NCBI GenBank assembly: GCA_023396345.1
Contig: JAEWWO010000315.1
Location: 1 to 5,042, forward strand
From: Bacteroidota bacterium
GTDB taxonomy: Bacteria; Bacteroidota; Bacteroidia; Chitinophagales; Chitinophagaceae
DNA length: 5,042 nt
Direction: 5' to 3'
In this document: positions 1 to 5,042 of the stretch, in pieces
Layout of the letters: the number at the start of each line of letters is the position of its first letter
Position numbering within the stretch: the first letter of the stretch is position 1
Translations under genes and position numbers: made by a program
The notes under the pieces: generated by a model
What the model was told of the DNA's origin: nothing
The model's input: only the letters and a program-made list of their open reading frames with translations
Databases searched by the model: none

Positions 1-558
1 GCTTTGCAACAATACGCCGGAGCATTGATGGACGATCCTGTTGAAGTTTACAGACTGTTCAGTATGCTTCCGCAAAATGTGCAGCAAACTACCGAGGGAA
101 GAAGATTTGGTCAGCTTATCAATTTCACCCAAAGAGGAAGCATAGGAAAAGTAGCACCTGATTTTACTCAAAACGATGTAAACGGAAATCCTGTAAGACT
201 TTCCGACTACAGAGATTCCTATGTGCTTCTTAATTTCTGGGCAAGCTGGTGCGCATCGTGCAGATCTGAAACCCGTACTATTAAAGACATTCACGAAAAA
301 TTCAGAGACGATATTAAAATAATCAGTGTATCGCTTGACAAACCCGGAGAAAGACGCCAATGGACAGATGCGGTAAAAAGAGATACCATGACATGGACAA
401 ATGTTTCTGACCTGCAATTCTGGAATAACGATATTGCTGTGAAATACGGCATTTCAGTAGTTCCGCAGAATATTCTGATTGACAAAAACGGAAGAATTAT
501 AGCCAGAAACCTGAAAGGACAAGCTCTTGAAGCCAAAATTGAAGAACTATTAGATTAA
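1..558 (+). CDS. TlpA-family thiol-disulfide oxidoreductase, 5'-truncated by window edge
   Basis: This is the C-terminal 185 residues of a thioredoxin-fold protein that handles disulfide exchange in the periplasm or at the outer face of the inner membrane. Counting from the first codon in the window, the domain starts near VAPDF (51-55). The redox site is WCASC with cysteines at 84 and 87. The likely cis-proline is P155 in VVPQNILID, followed by the usual NGRII strand. The roughly 50 residues before the domain match the helical linker that follows a DUF4369 region in Bacteroidota TlpA proteins, so the signal peptide and DUF4369 probably lie upstream. The TTG at position 4 is the first possible start but is unlikely to be real, because a bare linker with no export signal would result. 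The CxxC dipeptide is Ala-Ser rather than the common Gly-Pro or Ala-Pro. The stop lies 25 bases before the methyltransferase gene, so the two may be cotranscribed. The exact substrate is unknown. Confidence 0.9.
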   Translation, partial: ALQQYAGALMDDPVEVYRLFSMLPQNVQQTTEGRRFGQLINFTQRGSIGKVAPDFTQNDVNGNPVRLSDYRDSYVLLNFWASWCASCRSETRTIKDIHEKFRDDIKIISVSLDKPGERRQWTDAVKRDTMTWTNVSDLQFWNNDIAVKYGISVVPQNILIDKNGRIIARNLKGQALEAKIEELLD

Positions 559-583
559 TTATTTTCTAAACAAATTATATCTT

Positions 584-1942
584 TTGTACCAACTGCCACA
601 AGCTCTTACAGACTCTTTGCAAACGGTAGAGGGATTTAATGAAGAAGCTTTTATAAAGGTACACAATGCGCAGGAAGTTATTACTTCTCTGCGCATTAAT
701 CCTTTAAAAATAAACAATTTGCCTGCTGCCTACTCCGGACATAAAGTTCCATGGAGTGCGCATGGATATTACCTTTCAGAAAGACCTATATTTACGCTCG
801 ACCCGTTGATTCATGCGGGCGCGTATTATGTGCAGGAAGCCGGAAGTCAGTTTCTGTGGCACATTTTAACACAATTATTTGAACCGGAAAACAAGCATAC
901 TGTTCTTGATTTGTGTGCAGCACCCGGAGGAAAATCATCTCTGCTTTCTTCTTTTTTTTCTGAAGGTATCGTTGTTGCCAATGAGGTAATAAAATCACGT
1001 TGCGCCATACTGGAAGAGAATATGATTAAATGGGGCGCAGCAAATACGGTAGTTACAAACAATGACCCAAAAGACTTTAACCGCTTACCGGGATTTTTTG
1101 ATTTGATGGTTATTGATGCTCCCTGTAGCGGAAGCGGACTTTTCAGAAGAGACAATAATGCCATTGAGGAATGGAGTGTTGCCAATGTAGAACTCTGTAG
1201 CAAACGTCAGCAGCGCATTCTGCACGATGCCTATGAGACGCTTAAACAGGAAGGTTATCTGGTGTATTCAACCTGCTCCTATTCCGAAGCGGAAAATGAA
1301 TGCATTGTAGATTACATCCTTCAAAACTTTGATGTAGAAACTATACAACTTTCTATAAATCCTGAATGGAATATCATCGAAACTCAATCGCAGAATCACA
1401 AGGGTTTTGGTTATCGTTTCTTTCCGCACAAAGTTAAAAGTGAAGGTTTTTTTGTAGCTGGATTTAAAAAGAAAGACGGCACATCGTATACAGATATTCC
1501 CTCTGCCGGCTGGGAAAAAATTTCCTTAAAAGAAAAAGAAGAAGTAACAAAATGGATGCAAAACGCCGAAGACTTTTCCTTTATAAAAATCGGAGAAAAA
1601 ATACTGGCATTTAAGTCGAAGGATATGGAAAAAATATCCGCTTTAAAGCAGCATTTGTATTTGAAAAAAGCAGGAATAGAAATCGGAGAAATAAAAAATA
1701 AAGGACTGGTGCCGGCACACAGCTTTGCTCTTTCCGGACTCGTGAGCGATACTATTAACAGGCTGGAACTTAATAAAGACAAGGCGTTGAGCTATTTAAG
1801 AAAACAACACATTGAGATTGAAACCCCTATTCAGGGCTGGACACTGATAACCAATGAGCAGATTCCGCTGGGATGGGCAAAAATACTTCCTAACCGTATA
1901 AACAATTATTATCCGGTGGAGTGGAGAATTCTGATGCAGTAA
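584..1942 (+). CDS. rsmF: RsmB/RsmF-family 16S rRNA cytosine-C5 methyltransferase
   Basis: This cytoplasmic enzyme of 452 residues transfers a methyl group from S-adenosylmethionine to C5 of a cytosine in rRNA (NOL1/NOP2/Sun family). The order of parts is: an N-terminal region with the family-typical YYVQEAGSQF (81-90); SAM-binding motif I VLDLCAAPGGK (107-117); motif IV DAPCSGSG with the release cysteine C181; and motif VI YSTCSYSEAENE with the nucleophile C231. Then come GFGYRFFPH (274-281) and a C-terminal PUA-like RNA-binding region (about 372-450) ending in PLGWAKILPNRINNYYPVEWR. Length and the PUA-like tail favour RsmF over RsmB, but the modified base cannot be told from sequence. The start is TTG: the in-frame stop TAG at 551-553 leaves no upstream ATG or GTG, and the LPQALTDSLQ text right after it matches the usual N-terminus of the family. 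No clear Shine-Dalgarno is seen. The gene looks intact. Confidence 0.93.
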   Translation: MYQLPQALTDSLQTVEGFNEEAFIKVHNAQEVITSLRINPLKINNLPAAYSGHKVPWSAHGYYLSERPIFTLDPLIHAGAYYVQEAGSQFLWHILTQLFEPENKHTVLDLCAAPGGKSSLLSSFFSEGIVVANEVIKSRCAILEENMIKWGAANTVVTNNDPKDFNRLPGFFDLMVIDAPCSGSGLFRRDNNAIEEWSVANVELCSKRQQRILHDAYETLKQEGYLVYSTCSYSEAENECIVDYILQNFDVETIQLSINPEWNIIETQSQNHKGFGYRFFPHKVKSEGFFVAGFKKKDGTSYTDIPSAGWEKISLKEKEEVTKWMQNAEDFSFIKIGEKILAFKSKDMEKISALKQHLYLKKAGIEIGEIKNKGLVPAHSFALSGLVSDTINRLELNKDKALSYLRKQHIEIETPIQGWTLITNEQIPLGWAKILPNRINNYYPVEWRILMQ

Positions 1943-2024
1943 ACATTTGCATACGAAAAAAATCAAAATCAACGTTATTATAAAATAAAAGATTATTTTT
2001 ATCTCATAAAACAGATTGTACAGA
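1943..2024 (+). promoter_or_regulatory. AT-rich spacer, probable promoter region of the LysM gene
   Basis: This 82-base gap is only about 20% G+C and separates the methyltransferase stop from the LysM ATG. The best resemblance to the Bacteroidota -7 element TAnnTTTG is TATTTTTA at 1994-2001 (last base differs), 23 bases before the ATG. No matching TTTG lies at the expected distance upstream, and such matches are frequent in AT-rich DNA. A weak 6-bp all-AT hairpin (1985-1990 with 1997-2002) also lies here. Its promoter role is inferred from position and composition. Confidence 0.25.
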
Positions 2025-2855
2025 ATGAAGCATATAGTAGTTTTAATTTTTGGTCTTATTTTATCTACACAATTGATGGCGCAAAGATTTCATACCGTAA
2101 AAAGCGGCGAAACACTTTCTGCCATTGCAAGAGACTACGGCACAACGGTAGGAGATATCATGCGCCTCAACGGAATGAATGCTGACAGTAAACTGGTTAT
2201 TGGTGAAAGATTGCAGATTCCGGCATCGGGCAGAACTATTGTAAGAGGCAACACACACACTATAAAATCAGGAGAAACGCTCACAGCTATCGCCAATATG
2301 TACGGCACAACCGTTGGCGACATTATGCGTCTGAACGGAATGAATGCAGACAGCAAACTGGTAATTGGCGAAGTTATCAGCATTCCTGAAAGTGGTGTAA
2401 CCGTTGCCAGAACCGACAGCCCTGCTCCACCTGCCACAGATGACGGATTTGAAGTTGTTGAAGAAGGTGTTTCCACTTATGAAGATAACACAGCTCCGCC
2501 AACCGATGTTTTTGCCCCTCCTACTCCCGAAGCATCAACAGCAAATCAGGGTGCATTTGCGGGGAATTTTAAAACAGCCGGAACCGAAGTAGGCTCATCA
2601 GGAGAAGCCAAAACTTTTAAGACAGAAAGCGGCTGGACCGACCATAAATATTTTATTCTGATGAATGATATTGAACCGGGGAAAGTGGTGAAAGTTCAGG
2701 CTTCAAACGGAAATATTATTTATGCAAAAGTATTGTGGAACCTGGGTACAGGCAGAGAAAACAGAGGGCTTACTTTTAGAATCAGTGACGCCGCCGCACA
2801 AACCTTAGGCATTACTGATAATAAATTTAATCTTTCCGTAACCTACTACAGATAA
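2025..2855 (+). CDS. Secreted tandem LysM protein with C-terminal RlpA-like (double-psi barrel-like) domain
   Basis: This 276-residue envelope protein probably binds peptidoglycan. It begins with a signal peptide (MKHIVVLIFGLILSTQLMA, likely cut near A19/Q20). Two LysM domains follow at residues 23-66 and 78-121, each with the HTVKSGETL or HTIKSGETL opening and ending in IP. A Pro/Thr/Ala/Ser/Glu-rich linker (about 122-198) leads to a C-terminal domain (about 203-276). That domain, with ESGWTDHKYFILMNDIEPG, VVKVQASNGNIIYAKVL, RISDAAAQTLGI and FNLSVTYY, resembles the barrel of RlpA-type proteins and is often found after LysM domains in Bacteroidota. The NDRGP-type motif of active RlpA is not seen, so a binding or structural role is more likely than lytic activity. 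ATG 2025 is preferred over the in-frame TTG at 2016 because it places MKH directly before the hydrophobic core. The stop is 9 bases before the next gene, which suggests cotranscription. Confidence 0.88.
   Translation: MKHIVVLIFGLILSTQLMAQRFHTVKSGETLSAIARDYGTTVGDIMRLNGMNADSKLVIGERLQIPASGRTIVRGNTHTIKSGETLTAIANMYGTTVGDIMRLNGMNADSKLVIGEVISIPESGVTVARTDSPAPPATDDGFEVVEEGVSTYEDNTAPPTDVFAPPTPEASTANQGAFAGNFKTAGTEVGSSGEAKTFKTESGWTDHKYFILMNDIEPGKVVKVQASNGNIIYAKVLWNLGTGRENRGLTFRISDAAAQTLGITDNKFNLSVTYYR
2091..2222 (+). repeat. LysM repeat unit 1
   Basis: This segment encodes residues 23-66 of the LysM protein. At protein level 37 of 44 residues match unit 2, and residues 38-61 (2136-2207) are identical to residues 93-116. 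Unit starts are 165 bases apart. Confidence 0.9.
2256..2387 (+). repeat. LysM repeat unit 2
   Basis: This segment encodes residues 78-121 of the LysM protein, the second copy of the tandem pair. Over the 72-base identical-protein core (2301-2372) it differs from unit 1 at 11 bases, all synonymous third positions. Confidence 0.9.
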
Positions 2856-2864
2856 GCTAATCAC

Positions 2865-3473
2865 ATGTCTACAACAAGCGCAAAAGTAGATCAGTACATA
2901 CTGAATGCACAGCCTTTTGCACAACCCATACTGGAGCACCTCAGAATCATTATACATGAAACCTGCACCACAGCAGAAGAAACTATAAAATGGGGCATGC
3001 CTCATTTTGAATACAATGGCAAGAATCTGTGTAGTTTTGCAGCATTCAACAAGCATTGTGCACTTACATTCTGGATGGCAAGCGAAATGAAAACATTTCA
3101 AAAACTAAACAATGGTTCCGTAGAAGGCATGGGGCATTTCGGAAAAATTACTTCTATAAAAGAACTTCCTTCCAACAAAGATTTAAAAGCCTGCATTAAA
3201 GAAGCAATGGTATTGCTGGATAATGGTTTCGTTTTGAAAAAAAAGAAACCTGAGGACAAAAAGGAATTAGCGGTTCCTGAATACTTTACTAAAGCATTAA
3301 ATAAAAACAAGAAAGCTAAAGCCAATTTCGAAAAAGTCTCTTACTCCTGGAAGAAAGAATATATAGAATGGATAAGCGACGCCAAAACAGACACTACCCG
3401 TAAAAAGCGCATGAACACAGCAATTGAATGGATTGAGGAAGGAAAAGGAAGAAACTGGAAGTATGAGAAATAG
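2865..3473 (+). CDS. DUF1801 / YdeI-OmdA family cytoplasmic protein
   Basis: This is a 202-residue, lysine- and glutamate-rich protein with no signal peptide or membrane segment, so probably cytoplasmic. Residues about 15-117 form a DUF1801 (YdhG-like) domain, with the typical EETIKWGMPHFEYNGKNLCSF stretch near 38-58 and the CALTFW strand at 65-70. After a KKKKPEDKK linker (125-133), residues about 137-198 match the YdeI/OmpD-associated (OmdA) domain: VPEYFTKAL, then the SYSWKKEYIEWISDAK region (159-174), then TRKKRMNTAIEWI. OmdA-type proteins have been linked to bacteriocin protection in some bacteria, but the molecular activity is not established and I do not assign one. The start ATG lies 9 bases after the LysM stop, so the genes likely share a transcript, though nothing in the protein points to an envelope role. 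A run of eight A's (3237-3244) sits exactly in the interdomain linker. Confidence 0.87.
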   Translation: MSTTSAKVDQYILNAQPFAQPILEHLRIIIHETCTTAEETIKWGMPHFEYNGKNLCSFAAFNKHCALTFWMASEMKTFQKLNNGSVEGMGHFGKITSIKELPSNKDLKACIKEAMVLLDNGFVLKKKKPEDKKELAVPEYFTKALNKNKKAKANFEKVSYSWKKEYIEWISDAKTDTTRKKRMNTAIEWIEEGKGRNWKYEK

Positions 3474-3554
3474 GCGTTAAATTTTATATTTTTCTAAAAA
3501 ATGAATGCTGATTAATTATTTTTTTTAGACCTTTATCTATCTATTTTACAAATT
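3474..3554 (+). promoter_or_regulatory. AT-rich spacer, probable promoter/leader region of the TonB-dependent receptor
   Basis: This 81-base gap is about 17% G+C and lies between the DUF1801/OmdA stop and the receptor ATG. It holds an all-plus-strand inverted repeat (listed separately) and a short TATC repeat, TATCTATCTAT at 3534-3544. I found no convincing TTTG/TAnnTTTG promoter pair. Its role is inferred from gap length and composition. Confidence 0.22.
3493..3529 (+). terminator. Weak inverted repeat, possible terminator after the DUF1801/OmdA gene
   Basis: TCTAAAAAA (3493-3501) is the exact reverse complement of TTTTTTAGA (3521-3529), giving a 9-bp stem with a 19-base loop about 20 bases after the stop codon. 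The stem has one G-C pair only and the T tract is part of the stem rather than following it, so efficiency as an intrinsic terminator is doubtful. In 17% G+C DNA such A/T pairing can arise by chance. Confidence 0.2.
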
Positions 3555-5042
3555 ATGAAATTAATTTTTACAATTTCTTTCTTATGTTGTTTCTGTTTAT
3601 CAATCGCCCAAACAGGCAATATCACATTATCGGGATATATTGAAGACAGCACTTCGGGCGAGCGTTTGTCCGGAGCAACAATTTTAATAAATGATAAAGC
3701 CACTACGCAGAGCAATCAATACGGCTATTACAGCATTACCATGTCCGATGAAGATTCTGTAAAACTGGGAGTAAGCTATTCCGGCTATGTAGCATATGAT
3801 ACAAAAATCAGTCTGAATAAAAATATTTTTTTCACAATACAGCTTAGTCCTGACGAAGATTTTATAGGAACGGTGTACATTGTTTCCAAAGAACAATCTG
3901 CCATGATATCCAAAGAGATTGGCAAGATTTCCATGCCGGTGGATGCCATAAAAAAAATGCCACGTATTTTAGGCGAGAACGATGTATTGAAATCGTTGCA
4001 GACACTGCCCGGCATTACACAAGGTATAGAAGGCTCCTCGGGAATATTAGTAAGAGGTGGCAGTCCCGACCAGAACTTGTTTTTGTTGGATGGTACCACC
4101 GTTTATAACCCTACGCACTTAGGCGGTATTTTTTCTCCTTTTAATGCAGATGCCATCAAGACCGTGGATGTGTATAAGGGCGGTTTTCCGGCAAGGTATG
4201 GCAACAGACTGTCCTCGGTAGTGGATATGGTAATTAAAGACGGCAATATGAAAAAGCTTGACGGCGAAGGCTCTGTGGGCATGATTGCATCAAAATTTTT
4301 GATTGAAGGCCCCATAAAAAAAGAACAGACATCTTTTCTTGTTTCCGGCAGAAGATCTTATTTAGATTTGTTGGCAGCACCCCTGATAAAGCTTACCAAC
4401 ACCAAAGAGGAAAAAAGAAATTTAGGTTTTTATTTTTATGATCTGTACGGAAAAGTGAATCACATTTATTCAGACAAAGATAGAATATACGCAAGTTTTT
4501 TTGCCTCTAAAGATAACTACCGCCTGCGCACAAGAACAAACAGCACACAATGGAATCTTACAGAAGACAGAACTGTTCAACTCAAATGGAGCAATGTACT
4601 GGGCGCAGTTCGCTGGAACCATGTATTTAATCCTAAATTATTTTCCAATACTACACTGAACTTTACCAATTATCGTTTTGGAACATATCTTGATAATGAA
4701 GCGGAAGAGTCTAATGTAAAAAGTGAAACCAATACATCCTATTACTCCAATATTCAGGACTTCGGATTCAAAACTGATTTTGAATATCGCCCTAAACCAC
4801 AGCATACCTTACGTTTTGGAGGTGCATTTGTATATCATACTTTTCTGCCGGGCACTTCCGCTAAAAAATATAACAGTTCATCTGGTGACAATATTAACAC
4901 ACGAAGTGGTTTTCAGGAACAAAACTCTCCCGATATAATTCTGTATGCAGAAGATCAGTGGAAGCCCCATCAAAATTTTGAAATGAATATTGGTGTACAT
5001 GGCAATTTATTTAAAACTAAAACGAATAGTTATACAAGCTTG
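3555..5042 (+). CDS. TonB-dependent outer-membrane receptor, 3'-truncated by window edge
   Basis: The frame stays open for 496 codons from ATG 3555 to the window end, so the protein is N-terminally complete and lacks much of its barrel. It starts with a signal peptide (about 1-18, ending SIA before QT). A carboxypeptidase-D regulatory-like beta-sandwich follows (about 24-98: SGYIEDSTSGERLSGATI, then NQYGYYSI). The plug domain (about 128-230) contains PRILGENDVLKSLQTLPGI, VRGGSPDQNLFLLDG and FPARYGNRLSSVVDM. From about 236 onward, alternating aromatic and polar strands such as FLVSGRRSYLD, FYFYDLYGKVNHIYSDKDR and HTLRFGGAFVYHTF mark the barrel. Such receptors move a bound ligand across the outer membrane using TonB-ExbBD energy. 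The plug text is of the general type rather than the SusC polysaccharide type, and no SusD gene is visible on the upstream side, so the ligand is unknown. A promoter of its own in the upstream AT-rich gap is likely. Confidence 0.92.
   Translation, partial: MKLIFTISFLCCFCLSIAQTGNITLSGYIEDSTSGERLSGATILINDKATTQSNQYGYYSITMSDEDSVKLGVSYSGYVAYDTKISLNKNIFFTIQLSPDEDFIGTVYIVSKEQSAMISKEIGKISMPVDAIKKMPRILGENDVLKSLQTLPGITQGIEGSSGILVRGGSPDQNLFLLDGTTVYNPTHLGGIFSPFNADAIKTVDVYKGGFPARYGNRLSSVVDMVIKDGNMKKLDGEGSVGMIASKFLIEGPIKKEQTSFLVSGRRSYLDLLAAPLIKLTNTKEEKRNLGFYFYDLYGKVNHIYSDKDRIYASFFASKDNYRLRTRTNSTQWNLTEDRTVQLKWSNVLGAVRWNHVFNPKLFSNTTLNFTNYRFGTYLDNEAEESNVKSETNTSYYSNIQDFGFKTDFEYRPKPQHTLRFGGAFVYHTFLPGTSAKKYNSSSGDNINTRSGFQEQNSPDIILYAEDQWKPHQNFEMNIGVHGNLFKTKTNSYTSL

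Noticed and set aside
4..558. TlpA-like gene read as complete from TTG at position 4.
   Set aside because: The frame is open to the window edge and the protein would start in the middle of a linker with no signal peptide. It is better called as 5'-truncated.
952..959. Run of eight T's in the methyltransferase gene as a possible slippage site.
   Set aside because: A -1 slip would stop almost at once inside the SAM-binding domain, giving a useless fragment; the run encodes Phe-Phe in a natural way.
847..1203. Minus-strand open frame of 118 codons.
   Set aside because: It lies wholly inside the conserved SAM-binding core of the methyltransferase on the other strand and shows no recognisable domain.
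1411..1782. Minus-strand open frame of 123 codons.
   Set aside because: Its Ser/Phe/Ile-rich translation is what antisense of a Lys/Glu-rich coding region gives; it overlaps the methyltransferase C-terminal part.
1985..2002. ATAAAA/TTTTAT inverted repeat as a terminator of the methyltransferase gene.
   Set aside because: It has only 6 A-T pairs with a 6-base loop, too weak and too common in DNA of about 20% G+C.
2016..2024. Alternative TTG start for the LysM gene.
   Set aside because: It adds only three residues ahead of MKH; the ATG at 2025 gives a standard signal peptide start.
2135..2476. Minus-strand open frame of 113 codons with internal repeats.
   Set aside because: The repeats are the antisense shadow of the two LysM units.
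3785..4099. Minus-strand open frame of 104 codons.
   Set aside because: It is antisense to the receptor plug domain, which has clear family motifs on the plus strand.
4723..4938. Plus-strand open frame of 71 codons.
   Set aside because: It is an out-of-frame reading within the receptor barrel region, without recognisable content.
1..5042. Search for CRISPR, tRNA/rRNA, insertion sequence, phage or defence-system signatures.
   Set aside because: Coding genes of common families fill the window, and no spaced direct repeats, transposase motifs or RNA-gene structures were seen. The only direct repeat is the LysM pair.

Overview
The window looks like an ordinary chromosomal segment of a member of the Bacteroidota, probably Chitinophagales/Sphingobacteriales-like. 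I infer this from the protein types: a TlpA-family thioredoxin of the kind that carries a DUF4369 region in this phylum, an outer-membrane TonB-dependent receptor with a carboxypeptidase-D-like N-terminal domain, and a LysM protein with the C-terminal domain common in Chitinophaga relatives. AT-rich spacers and the lack of clear Shine-Dalgarno sequences also fit. The genus cannot be read from the sequence alone.

All five genes I can support lie on the plus strand and fill nearly the whole window. Left to right they are: (1) the 3' part of a TlpA/ResA-type thiol-disulfide oxidoreductase (1-558, its 5' end lies outside the window); (2) a complete RsmB/RsmF-family rRNA cytosine-C5 methyltransferase with a C-terminal PUA-like domain, starting at TTG (584-1942); (3) a secreted protein with two nearly identical LysM domains and a C-terminal domain resembling a degenerate RlpA-type double-psi barrel (2025-2855); (4) a small cytoplasmic DUF1801 plus YdeI/OmdA protein only 9 bases downstream (2865-3473); and (5) the first 496 codons of a TonB-dependent outer-membrane receptor that runs off the right edge (3555-5042).

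Spacing suggests 1-2 may be cotranscribed (25-base gap) and 3-4 almost certainly are (9-base gap). Gaps of about 80 bases with only about 20% G+C precede genes 3 and 5 and are the likeliest promoter sites. Three products (1, 3, 5) belong to the cell envelope, one modifies the ribosome, and one is a poorly understood cytoplasmic protein. I see no shared pathway.

No RNA gene, insertion sequence, CRISPR array, prophage or defence system is visible, and I found no convincing new system. The points most worth a second look are the tandem LysM repeats (24 identical residues with 11 purely synonymous codon differences), the altered catalytic-motif region in the LysM protein's C-terminal domain, and an in-phase A_AAA_AAG slippery heptamer at the domain boundary of the DUF1801/OmdA gene.
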